The notes under the pieces are model-generated. The model made no database searches. It was not told the origin of the DNA and saw nothing but the letters and a program-made list of their open reading frames with translations. A stretch of DNA of 64,000 nucleotides from assembly GCA_027382625.1 (NCBI GenBank), contig JAJKFJ010021259.1:62001-126000 (forward strand), in the 5' to 3' direction. This DNA is from Tetmemena sp. SeJ-2015. Taxonomy: Eukaryota; Ciliophora; Spirotrichea; Sporadotrichida; Oxytrichidae. Made by a program: the position numbers and the translations under genes. Shown here piece by piece: positions 46,050 to 57,858 of this stretch. Position 1 is the first letter of the stretch, and each line of letters begins with the position of its first letter.

Positions 46050-49000
46050 ATGGTATTCTCTGTGGTAAAATCAGCCATCTTTAATTCTTCAAATTTTGTG
46101 TTTCATTAAATAAATCTTAGCTCTCTCAATAATAGAAATGACAAGAGCTTAAACATCACTTGCTTCGAATGCTTGCTATTAATTCATTAGAAGTATTATC
46201 CATGTGTTTATACGATTTTATTAATGTACGAAGCCGGATCCTACTTTGAAAGTGGTAAACTCTTTCTGTTATACAAGCTTCAGCACCAAGTGCTGTGCAG
46301 CCTCTGATCTCAGTAGCATTTGTCTAATTACTAACTGTCTCTAAGGCCCCAGCGTATGAAATGATATCTTATAAAAGAGATATTTTAATAGTCAAGAAAT
46401 AATTTATAAGTGAATATACCTACATTAAAATTTAAGGAGATAATTTCATGATAAATCTTTTACTTTGTAAATCGCTTTAACTAGTAAATAAAGTTTTTAA
46501 TGAATAATGATAATCCTAGTTTTTAAGAAATACTTGCCTCATCTACAGATTCTCCCCTGCTTTAGCAAACATTCCCAAGTTTGAGTTACAGCTTGGATTG
46601 GAGTGATGTGCTCGCCTTCCAGCCTTTATTTTTGTGCCAGTCTTAAGTAGCCTCCCCTTGTGGAACATAAATGAGTATATCAGTCCCACCCCCTGTCGTC
46701 AATTAAACGTGATATAATTCTAGCTTCATGAGTGGGAATGCGTCAGCCGTTAATTTTGCACCTAATGAGTACTGCTATTATCAGACAGCGTTAATTCAGC
46801 CTCGCTCATAAGATCAGATATAATAGAGCTAGACGAATCTTAAAATCAAAACCTTAGTTTTACTTTTTGCTATCTAGATCCATATTAATCATAAGAAGAG
46901 GTAGAATTTAGAGTGAAATATTTTCATATGATGACCTATAACCACCCTCGGATGTGGGTTTAACATTTGAAGTTAGATTTTTCGAGAAGGCGAAGAGCAC
47001 AATTCCAACTTCGCAAAATTCAACCTCATCACAAATTTCAAATTAGCTTTCGACAGCTGGAATTATAGCAGCGAGTACTATCTAGATATTTGCATATCTT
47101 TAGGAGGGTACCGATGGGAAACCCAGTGACATCAAAGTTTTTAACTTGACTAAAAATAGAACGCTATTTAATATAGACCAAAACTCGGCGATTTAATTCG
47201 TAAACTTTGCACTTTTATTTTGAACTCTTCGTTAACATTTTTTAAAGATTTGGTTTAGCTATAGACTATGGTTTTAGCTAAAAATAGAACATGAAAGACC
47301 TGCCTCTAATTGGCTATGAGATCAGTATGTTTTGGTAGTTCAAAGGTTCCGATGATGGTGGCGATTCCTCAGGAGATTTAAGTGAAGATCCCTCTATTCT
47401 TCAAATTAATTAAAAGGTGAGTGGTAATATCCGATTTAGGTTTATTATCGCTGTTATTGCTACTCTGGTCGGGTTCGTTGTAATAGCAGGTATAGTAGTT
47501 TTAGTTATCTACTATATCAGAGAGTACAAAAAGAGAAAGCTTCTTAGTAAGAAAGAAACTATTAAGGGCCAGCCTATTTAACTATCATAGTAGGATGATG
47601 AATCACAACTGCAAACAATAATTTATTTTCTCTTTCATCATGCTATATATTGTTTATCTGCAAGACTATTTCACAAAGCATCAATAACTATCTGAGAGAA
47701 AGAGAAGTGAGACTAAACTGGCTTTGAGAACGAGCAATCACCATCCTTAAAGGAGATACTCAAATGGGAGTTTGAAATTTATTGCATTTAATTTTATGAG
47801 TATCACCTCGCTTGCAGGTAGAGGCAGTTGAAAATCATGATTTCAGGGCTGATGCTGACTCTTAGAGTCCACTGCAGATCTTTTACTCAAAGAGCAGCAC
47901 CTCCGCTCTCCATAACTTAAAGATGCCACACAATATCTAGTCTGGGTAGTACATTCAGGATCCAAACTTCTTGGGCGAGGCTTATATGGATGGAAGGATA
48001 AACTCTCCTCCCTTCAGAGGAAGTGTAAAGAGTCAAAGAGATAGTAGCATGCTTAAAAATAAATACACATATAATATTTATTTAATGACTAGCTTATTGG
48101 ACGAGATCAGCTTAATTCAACCAATGAAAACCTTTAATACTCTTAAGTGGGTTTGATTCAGGCTAGCTTGAATAATTGCATTTTGCATTTGAATGAGGAT
48201 TTATAATATATTTTGGTTTGAAAAAAGATGGAAAGATGGCAGCTGCTCACAGGGTGGAGAAAAGCAATTTTCTAGATCCTGAAGCTCCTTATAGAGTAAG
48301 AAGCGACTTCTTATTCCAAGGCAAGACTAAGACTCTTGGCCTAATGCCAGACACTATTGCCAAATAAAATAGGCAGATGCAATTGATGTAAGGCATTAGT
48401 TAAGGTACGTTAAGCCAGCAAATTATATATATATATATTAATAAATGTGTGTAAGCTAAAATATTAAATACATTTCAGTTAATGTTAAAATAAATATATA
48501 AAGACTAAGAATTGCTGAAATAATTATAGGAGATATAGTTTAATTCCCATTCTTACTTTTTTAAATAAAAAATATTCTCTAATTTTAATTTGAGAATAAA
48601 ATTTTTAGAATCATAATAATTTTTGAATATTTTGATTTAAATGAGGCAAAAGGATTGGGGTATCACCTATAATAAATTAAATATCAAAATATATTAACTG
48701 AGAAATAAAATTATCATTTAAATTTTTATACAAACTAACTCAAGAAATGGATGATATGCTTAATATATTTATTAATATTAATAATTTATGTTTATTTTTT
48801 AATTTATAATTAATTTGCAGCATGAATAAAGCCAAGCAGTAGAGTCTTTCGACAGAAGGGAATCCAAATAAAATTTTGAGATCGACAATATCTCCTCCTA
48901 CTTTCTATTTTGTTCCTTATTATGTGCTATTATTTCTAGAGGACTTGATTTCCATCCAGAAGAAGAAATCCAAAGCCCCTGCAAGAGCCAGATTGCAGTC

Positions 49001-50511
49001 GGACGCCTCCCTTGTGAGCATGAACACGGGCAGTAGAGCAACAAGAAGAAAGACTATTACTAATCGAACTCTCGCCTACTCTCCAAAGCACGAAGAAGAT
49101 TCAAATGAAACCATTTTTAATTAATGTTTAAGGATTTAAAGATGAGAAGTATAGAGGAGTGAATATTAACGTGGCACTGGAGGAACTGATGGCTGAAGAT
49201 GATGATGATCATTAAGTGCTATCTCCAGGCAAACAAACATATATGCTTTCTTTCTGTTCTTTGAATTGCAATGACGTAACTATTTAGGATCAAGAGCAGG
49301 CACTAACAAATTAGACTGTGAGTAGCATTACTAAAAAGAGCCAAGGCAGGAGTGCTCTCGACTCTGAGCCCTCTTCTGCAGAATAGAAAAATTTTCCTTC
49401 ATTTCAAAAATCAAGCAAACAGGAGACTCAACCCACTCACAGGAGTTCAAATGCAAACAACCATCAATTAATTATATGTTTTAATTAAACGAAGTAGTAA
49501 ATATTGCAGATTAGCAAGAAACAGACAAACCCATAACGTATGCTGAGTTAGCCTCTGAGCTTAAAAAAAATACTTTTTCTCTCTCTATTTTAGCTAGGAC
49601 TTAACAACAAGTACTAGATAATACCTAGGTCAATTCAATTTACACTTTATATAATATTGAGACGAAGTATCGAGTTAAATGAATATCCCCTTCAAAGAAG
49701 AAGGAGTTTCTTATGAATTTCAACAGCAGCTAAAAGATCCAAGAGGCCTAGGAGGATCTAGAAGATGATCTTACTACTAAAAAGCAACCAATATCCCTCA
49801 TAGTTTATATGCTTTCTTGTTAACCAATGAACACACACCTCCCTCAGATATATCAAAGGAGGATCATCAATCCAATGGAGCAAAGTGAAATCAACGCTGA
49901 CCTAGAACAAATAGATGCATTCTAAACTAAGAAAGCGCCTAAATTAAAAGATCCAGATCAGAGTAGGAAAAATACTCAACGCAAAAAACTCTCCTAAGAA
50001 CCGTCCATCATAGTCTCTCCTCAGGATTAAGATGAAGTCAATGACACATACAGAAACTAGACTCGCCCATAAAATAGATTGAATCCCCAAACTCTTGAAA
50101 TCGCTCATCAAGCAATCTCTCATCCCTAGATATTATAATTTTGCCATGAGTATCAATTATAATTTGAGATTGCCAAGTTTGATATGAATTCTTCATCAGT
50201 TGACAAAGATTAATTCAAAATTAAGATAATGCACGAGGAGCCAGAGGAGGCTAAAATTAATTCTCCAAAAGGATCATCTCTAGTGCACTCGATATAAATA
50301 GAAGAGGAAATGGCCTTGAGTTAATAGGATTAAGATTAGAGAATTATTGTTACTATAACTTTATTTAGACTTTGTAAATTTAATAAGAATGGCAGTTACT
50401 AAAAATCTGTTCTATTAAACAAAGAAAATACAAGGGAATATTACAGAATTAGACTTAAAGGACAGATATGAAGCTGCTGACTCTTAAGAGGGTATATAAG
50501 AAAACGATTGA
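46050..50511 (+). CDS. Cys-rich single-pass membrane protein with long cytoplasmic tail, paralogue
   Basis: ATG 46050 (MVFSVVKSAIFNSSNFVF) starts about 30 bp after the previous gene. The ectodomain repeats the pattern of its neighbour: ITCFECLLL, FCYTSFSTKCCAASDLSSIC, and later NEYCYYQTALIQP, DVGLTFEVRFFEKAKST and GTDGKPSDIKVFNLTKN. The transmembrane helix is IIAVIATLVGFVVIAGIVVL near 47.45 kb, followed by basic REYKKRKLLSKKE. The tail continues over several exons (DPNFLGEAYMDGRINSPPF; VEKSNFLDPEAPYRVRSDF; YRGVNINVALEELMAEDDDD; QFCHEYQLQFEIAKFD), and ends at TGA 50509-50511 after ADSQEGIQEND. A 400-bp AT-rich interval (48420-48820) looks like a long intron. Splitting into two genes, with a second start at 48235, is possible. 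Confidence 0.55.
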
Positions 50512-50627
50512 TTTTAATTTAATTTCTCCTAAAATTTTCAAGATTATTCTCGATCAAATAAATAGGAAGTAAGAACTTGCACTTTACAATAAGAATCCAA
50601 TTTGCTCATGATTATAGTTAAAAATAG

Positions 50628-51704
50628 TCATTTACTGTCGACTAAATTGAGTTGACTTTGGTCGTTGAGAGTGCCCTCTCTATCCGTCTTTGGATTACTA
50701 GAGAGTGTGCCAGGCTCTATCTTTTCAATAGCCTCTATAAAGTGGCCCTTAACTTCGAGGACGATGGGATCCATATTTGATTTGAGGGTCCAAGAGATGG
50801 CGAAGATAATCACTAACAAGAATAGAATAGTCAGCACTATTATGCTACCAGATATTTTAACTTCTATTTTAGAAAATATACTTCTTATTATGATAAGATA
50901 CGATGAGGATCAACCAAGTGAATGAAAGTTTAGCCTCAGCCCAATAAGTAAATCGAATGTGTGCATTAATACAAATATAGTGTATATTGATAGGTAGCAT
51001 TGTCTGCTGTGGCAACTGATATCAGATAGACATTCGAGACTTGTCCTTTCTGGTAGTAATTAAATTCATAGGTCTATCCTTCCGCGCATGCAACTTCCCC
51101 TCCAGCTGTTTTTATTGAGCCTCCAAAGTTCAAATATACTCTACTCATTACTTTAATAGCAATTATTATATCTTCTAAGCTTAGCACTTGGCGTTGGTGA
51201 GTGAGTCTATTTTTACTTTGAGGATCACATCGATCTCATACTCGTTAGGAGGAGCAATGACCCAGTAGCAGTATTCATTAACTTGGAAGCTAGTCACTGG
51301 AGTGAACATAGTCTACTTCGCATCCATCACGGTTTGGAGGTAAGAATCAGTGGCCATGCAACTGGAGGAGTCGTAGGGACAGAACATGTAACGCATCGAA
51401 CTTGTTTAAGCTTATAAAATTAATAATTTTTAGCTTGATCGCTGCAGAGGATGTCAGTCTTTGAGACCGTGGTATTGGCATAGCAGTCAGCACCAGAGCA
51501 ACAGGTTGCTGCACCTACCCCTGAGTAGCAGACTTTCTTGCCCACAGCATTTAAACAATTGTAGCAATAAGTCTGTCCCCATACTTAATTCAAACTCCCA
51601 AAAGCTGCTACTACCAAGATGAGAAGGAACCCTTTGTTGAAAGCTATTAAGTTCTGCCTTTCTTTTTTGGACTCAGGAAACTTTCCTTGATGTTATTTTT
51701 TCAT
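50628..51704 (-). CDS. Short Cys-rich single-pass membrane protein, third paralogue
   Basis: ATG 51704 (MKKQHQGKFPESKKERQ) is followed by a signal-anchor-like hydrophobic stretch (GFLLILVVAAFGSLNQVWG) and the Cys pattern CYNCLNAVGKKVC, CCSGADC. After an intron near 51.41 kb come SSMRYMFCPYDSSSC and VNEYCYWVIAPPNEYEIDVI, matching the ectodomains of the two plus-strand relatives. The transmembrane helix (LTILFLLVIIFAISW) is near 50.81 kb and the cytoplasmic tail is only about 50 residues, ending TGA 50628-50630 after NLVDSK. It lacks the long tails of its relatives. It is convergent with the second paralogue (117 bp apart), consistent with an inverted duplication. Confidence 0.7.
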
Positions 51705-51972
51705 TTTGAATAAATTATTCATCTAAGTTCTCAATTAGCTTTTCTAATTTTAGTTTGCTTTGTAGAATTCTATTCAGATTTAAGATAATAGAAATAGTTT
51801 AATACATCATCTATATGCTTTTCCGCTTTCTCGCAACGGACAACGAAAATAAGTTAAACTGTAAAATCTTTGTGCGAATGAATACAAGTGTAAAATGTGC
51901 AAGTGGAAATCTGTTCATAACAGATAATCATAGACCTATAATTATAAAAATTTCTCTCCCTCTTTAAACGAA

Positions 51973-54823
51973 TCATACAGTGAGTTAATCTATATAGGTC
52001 TTTATCTTGTCAGTGATCTTGAAGTTCATTCTGCCCTCGCCATTTAGAGACATTGAAAATATCGTCCCGTCGTTGTTCACTATTGCAGTGCCTTGAGGGT
52101 TAACTATTTGCATGAAGTTCTGCATGTTCGATTGGAAAGACTCTAGCAAAGAAATTAAAGCGTATTATGATGAGGTCAATTTTTCTAGGCTGTTTATACT
52201 GCCTGTAGCCATTTTAACTTTCTCTATGTAAGCTATTCCTCTATGATATAAAAAAATAACTAATTTCCTCTGCTGTTGTTAGCGTGCATGTTTATTGATA
52301 CTCTGTAGGTTTAGGCTTGTGTGTAGGAGTCCTTCGATGTTTATAGCCCTCCAAGCAGCAGTATAAAATAAATGTTACTCATCATATTTAGAAGTATCTC
52401 ATGGCTGTTAGTAGGGAATTACATCGCAAGAGAGTTAAAGAACTAGTGAATGATGCTCAGGTTAGTTTGCACTTTGATTGAAGAGAACTAAGCACCTGCT
52501 GAGACCCTACTCAGGTCGAGCATCTCTATATCTGTTTGGAACATCTCTCCTCGTCCTTTCTTTGCCTTACCAAACATCACGTAAAGGAATCGATCAGCGA
52601 TTATCAGACTAGAGGGGCATATCCTGCCCACTTTCAGCTCTGGGAAATCACTAGTCACTTTTAGTTAAGATCCCTTTTCATTGTTGGCAGTGATAACTTC
52701 TATAGTCTTCGTGAATTTAAAAACAAGCTGAGATATATACACACACTATCATCCTTATTTCCTTTTGTATTCATCATAGCCTCCAATCACATAGACTTAG
52801 TTCTGTCTAACGCAGAAAGTGTAGCTCAACCGTGAAGACCTAAGTTTTCCAACAACACAAGTCTCTCCCTCCAGTTCCTCTAAATTATGCTCATCTCTAA
52901 AGCCAGTTACTCTCAGTCTTATTATCTCCCGTATTCTGAATTTCTTAGACCAGCCAATCTGGAAATATCTTGGCGACTCTGTCATAACTTTGATAAGAGC
53001 GAATTACTCTGGCTTGAAGTAATCCCCTTTGAGTAGTCTGTAAACGTTCTTTACCTAGAAGTTCTAGTCCAAGTTGATTAATAATAGTCAACTTTTGTAG
53101 ATGCTGAGCATCCCATTGTGGCACTAATCCATGTAGAATTCCTTGTAAGGCATCTGTGGAGTGGTAAGAAGATCAGTCATATTCTTCTTCAGCTCCTCAT
53201 ATTGCTCAGATTTAATGAGACTAGTGTTGATAGTAGTCTGTGACTCATTTAAGGCTGAATTTTTGCCAAACTCCTTTTAGCAGTCATCTTTCTATTACTC
53301 AAGTGAACTTTAGACAAGTAAGTTTTGCGAGGGTTGCTAGCTTGAATGTGATCTTAGATTAATTTGGCTGCTATTGATGACTATGTTGTTTGAACTCTGA
53401 GCCATGAATCCTCCAGCTATCATAGGCTGGTCTTTAACAGGGGCTGCAGGTTTTTTCTTGTTCTTAGGCTTGTATTTATTTCCTTTGCATGCTTTCAAAG
53501 GATTTATCAAAGAATGGCTCTTCAATTAAAACTATATAAGAAATGCAGCTCTTAGTAAGTTGCTTCTTTCTGAAGCTTGAATGACTGTTCTAGCTGCTCT
53601 TTAGATTCAGGATTATGCTTAAACGAAAAATGGATATTACAGTGTATTCTAATGCTATTCTTCTCGGTTATCCTCGCAATCTTGCCCTAGCTGGCACTAT
53701 CTTAGAGCTCAGGGTTGTAGTCGCCTAGAGGATTTGAGTTCTTTAACAACTTTTAAGAACTATTGAGGAGATCTCCGACCGAGTTTGAAAGCTTTGGCAG
53801 GCTGTTATCCTCTCTTTCACTATCAGCATCTTCGCCCAGTCCTAGTCCATCAGCTGCTGAAGAACCAAGCTGCTCATTAAAGTTACTTTCGAGTGAGCCT
53901 GAGTTATTGGTAGTTGCTTAGCCTCGATCTCCTTGAAGAGGGTGATTTAGATGATCGGTATCAATTACCATGTCCTAAGTGGCATCGAATCTATCAAAGA
54001 TCGATCCTCCACTTTCTCCAGCTCTCGATTTCTGGTTGCTGCTATTTATCAGTAGAGCCCTTGCATCTGACTCTATGTTCAATTCAAGCTCCTCTCCATC
54101 ATATAGGAACAGCAACTTCTTTAGTTTCTATAAATTGTCTTTCTTCAAGTAGGTGAAGCTCTTATCAATTAACTTTAGTGCACCCTTGTTATCATTCTTA
54201 TTTAGCATATGCATCAGTGTCATTCTCAACTTCTGATTGCGCTTCTTGTAATTTTCAACTCCTGTCTCAAGTTCTTGCTAGAGTAGATTTCTAAGCTCTC
54301 TGATCTAAGTCTCTTTGCTTGACTTAATAGTCATGGATTCTTGAATGAGGATGCGCTGATTGAGAAAGTGCTCATCCTCTGCACCCTCCAAATCCAGGTA
54401 TGAATCCTGCCAGCTGGGAAGAGGAGCCCACTCCATTCTATCTTCCAGCTTATAGCAAGACTTATTGTAAGCATTTAATAAAGCTGCAAAGCAGGGATGG
54501 TTGAAGATGCAGTCCACGCAAAAGTCTCCAAAGCAGGACTTGCACTGCATCTTGGGAGAGAAGCTACTGTGTTGATGATGAAAGACCGGATCGAAGTTGA
54601 TCTTCTGCGCTGATTGCTTTTGCTACTGCATTTGCGCCAGTCCGGCTTAGTTGCAGGCTAACTGGCACTGCTAGGTCTGAGTCGGGTTTAGGTGAGCGCC
54701 ACTCTGTGAAAGTACAGTTTGCTAAGTGAAGGCTCCAGAACTGGCACCCACTTGCTTGAGGGCGGAGGAGCTGGGTTGAATCTACTAGGAGTAAAGTTAA
54801 ACGGGAGTCGTTTGGGAAAACAT
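51973..54823 (-). CDS. B-box-like zinc finger, coiled-coil, Kelch-propeller protein
   Basis: ATG 54823 starts MFSQTTPVQLYSQQIQPSSS and a Gln/Ser-rich leader of about 90 residues. The zinc cluster is MQCKSCFGDFCVDCIFNHPC. A coiled coil follows (ETQIRELRNLLQQELETGVE; KKRNQKLRMTLMHMLNKNDN), then a Ser/Asn-rich acidic linker (SSAADGLGLGEDADSERENN). The propeller includes KSHSLINPLKACKGNKYKPK near 53.5 kb, LSYTFCVRQNQVYVIGGYDE near 52.8 kb and a last blade near 52.0-52.1 kb (NPQGTAIVNNDGTIFSMSL). The stop is TGA 51973-51975. About 950 residues, with a few slips or introns in the propeller. Same architecture as the genes at 14383, 30264 and 34721, but separated from them by the membrane-protein genes. 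Confidence 0.65.
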
Positions 54824-55147
54824 GGTTTTGTCACTCCAATTCGGGAAGGTGGTGAGTTATGGGGAAGAATCTGAATCTTCTTTGCAAAAATATTATAATT
54901 ACTCGCTCACTTGATTATAAATACCTTCACCTAGTATTCACAAAAAGGAAATGCAATTTTAAATTACCTCTATATTAAGAATTAGATAGGGTCTTTTTTA
55001 TATCTAATAGTTTTGGCAATATTCTTATCTTATAATTTTAATAAAACGCAATCACGAAACTCCCATATCTTTCTCAAGAGGATGATATGAAAGTTTGGAG
55101 AAGGTGAACAAGTCAAGATTTTAGAAATATTTGAAATAATTGCAACT
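54824..55147. promoter_or_regulatory. Divergent intergenic region
   Basis: About 320 bp, AT-rich in the middle, between the B-box-Kelch gene (minus) and the Q-rich gene (plus). No specific site recognised. Confidence 0.35.
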
Positions 55148-57830
55148 ATGATGAATCAAGCATCGCAGTCTTAACTCTCTCACAGGAGTTTTTAGTCCAC
55201 AGCTCCCATCCCTATCCCACCACCCTTACCAGCTGGAAACCATCAAGCCCACTCCCGCTCTGGATCCCAGACCTAAAGCTTTAACCAAGGCATGAACAGC
55301 AGCCGCTAAGTGCTCTAATAAAGGATCAGCATCTAAGATGATGAGCAGCTTCGTTCTCATCTGCTCAAGGAAAGCCAATCTCAAGAACGTTTCAAATATA
55401 TTCTAAAAATTGTCTTTTAATTATTGCAATTTCGCAATCGCAGCAGGGCTTTAGAGTAAATCGGTACTTCAAAACCACCTTAAGAACTAAGTCAATCAGA
55501 TTAGCAGTATGAAGGAGCATGAAGCCTCTTCTTAGGATCACGCTGCCATACAAAATCTGAGAGAGGTGTATTTAAATTATAGAACATTATAAATGTAAGC
55601 GAGTAGGAGCAGCGATGACAGAGGAGCTCTTTTGAAATACTTCGAAAACGAGAATGCTGAAGAACTAAATCGTGATAATTATGACAGCGAGCACGGTGAA
55701 TCAATGGGCGAGGAAAGCACAGAGAAGAAAAGAATAATGATGGGTGAGTACCAAAACGAGGTGCTCAGATAGCAGGATCAGATCACTCATAAGATTCACA
55801 ACCAAAAGATCTTACTAACTACTTATAGAGATTTAGCATTTCTGATCTTCGAAGCTGGTAATATGAAGTTTATCTTTAAATCAAAATATTTTAAGAGTAT
55901 TATTTTGAAGGGACAACACAGTAAATAAATATCAAGTGAGGGAGCATCACTTGCGCAGTCTACTCAATTCATTAAGAACTAAATGGGCTAGCTCATCTCT
56001 GACGACGATGACGAGGAGGACGATGAAGAGGAAGAGGAGGACAGCAACCAAAGCCCTGAAATACAAAACTAAAGCAGTTTAAAAGGATAGACGCATATAT
56101 AGCAGCAGGATAGAACACAGCAAGAGTATTTGTATTAATTTGATGATGAGCTTGAGGAGATGCAGGACGAAGCTGAGATGGAGAGGGAGCAGGAGGAGTT
56201 CATGCAGAGGTACGAGCAAGACCAGCAGCAGTTCAAGCAGTTGATCAACCAGATCCAGCAGAACTACCAGAAGGTGGAGAAGATAGACATAAACCAAGTT
56301 CTGTAGGCGACCGACTAACTTTAAACTTCCTCCAAAGATAATCAAGAGAACAAGAGCTAGAATAGAGGCAGCATTAGTCAGCAACAACAGCGGGTGCTTG
56401 AATGCAATTAGGACGGTCAAGGTAAGCTTTGCTAGTTTTAAAAGTGATACCTTACAGATGTGGAAGAGGATTATTATGAAGATAAGGGTGAGCAAGGCAT
56501 CTTGTTGACTGCTTTACCAAACTAAGAGATGAACGATAATACTTATAATGTCAACGAAGATGAAGATGAAGAGGAGGAGGAAGTCTATAATGACGATTAG
56601 GAAGGAGAGGGAGAAGAAGACTATCAGTAGTAGTAGGAGTATTACAACTAAAGTCGAACTGATAATGATGTAAATGTTGAGAATAGAATTCATAACGACT
56701 CTTCCAAAAATAAGCAAAGCGACAGATACCAATAGTAAATAAGAGAGGACACTCAAGGAAGCCTAATCAATTAGACTTAAAGATATCAATAAGAGCAAGA
56801 GAGTGTATAGAATGTTCAAAACTCAGCGCCTTAGCAAACTGACTACAGAACTCACAAGACTATGAGTCTACATAAGAGCCATCTCAACGAGCCTAGTGAA
56901 CTTAATCATCATAAATAGTTAAATATGTTGTCTTAAACTCAATCCTTATGATCATATAAAAGATCTTGACCTCGATAGTCAACTTGAGCACAAAACTCAC
57001 TCTTCCCAATTATATCCATATATATATTTGGTGTAGATATTCTTTAATTTGTAAGCACTGTAAACAACGCAGCTCATTCAGCAATAATAAATCACAGACC
57101 TCTAACCACAGCGACAGTACAAACTTTTCTCTAGAATCCCCAAATGAGTCACCTTATAGAGAGAGACACCTCAATCATGCCTTCAAACTCTATGATCCAG
57201 CCAAATCAAGAGCTTATGCTCAACTATCGTAAAATTATTTCCTGGAGTATTTAATGTGCTTAACTAGTATATCCTGATGCAAGAGTCCTCGAACCCTTCG
57301 ATGACAAATAAACTGCAAGACTCAAACGAGAATAGCTACTACTAAGCAGATGCACTCCAAGCTAGTAACTTAGACTTTTCAGCTAACGCCATCCAACCTA
57401 CCAGCATTTCCCAACTCTAGCAGTAACTTCCTCAAAATCTCATCAACTTAAATCAGAAGGGATTTAACCAGAAGCCGCCTAAGACTGCCAACTCACAGGT
57501 AAGAAAGAAGTCTAAGCCACCTGGGCAGTAAAAGCTGAAGAAGCTCAATCAGTATCTGTAAATATGAATTATGATGATATAGATAATAAGTAAATAATTA
57601 CTCTTTGATAGCAGCTGTAATTCCTTGAGGACTTGAAAGTAGGCAATCCAGCCACAATCTTAAAGAAAGACAAGGCTTACTATTAAGTTTACTCCAACAA
57701 CATATTCCCAGGGACTGCTACTGCTGCTGTTCAAATAAATACAAGCAATCAAGGTTTCTACAGTTAACCAACTCATTAAAGAGGATCAAATATAAGCAAA
57801 ATTTTTATAAACTACCTTTGATTATAATTT
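55148..57830 (+). CDS. Acidic, Gln-rich coiled-coil protein (possibly N-terminal part of the MORN protein)
   Basis: ATG 55148 begins MMNQASQSQLSHRSFQSTAP and, with TAA/TAG as Gln, encodes a long polar protein: acidic runs (LISDDDDDEEDDEEEEEDSN near 56.0 kb), a Gln/Glu coiled coil (EEMQDEAEMEREQEEFMQRY) and a second acidic run (NEDEDEEEEEVYNDDQEGEG). An intron interrupts it near 56.42-56.46 kb. The C-terminal part is Asn/Gln/Ser-rich (SHQLKSEGIQ; DDIDNKQIITL). Some slips occur. The antisense frames at complement 56079..56495 and 56514..56756 are Leu/Ile/Val-rich shadows of these Gln/Glu codons. Whether it is spliced to the downstream MORN gene is unclear; 28 bp of possible intron sequence separates the two in my model. 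Confidence 0.55.
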
Positions 57831-57858
57831 TAATAAAGATTAAGTTTGTTAAGAGAAT

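Noticed and set aside
48420..48820. AT-rich interval with a TA-dinucleotide run near 48427, considered as an origin or satellite
   Set aside because: The run is only about nine units long and the interval is bounded by plausible splice sites, so a long intron is the simpler reading.
56079..56756. Two minus-strand frames rich in Leu, Ile and Val that look like membrane proteins
   Set aside because: They are antisense to Gln/Glu/Asp codons of the acidic Q-rich gene, which produce Leu and Ile codons on the opposite strand.
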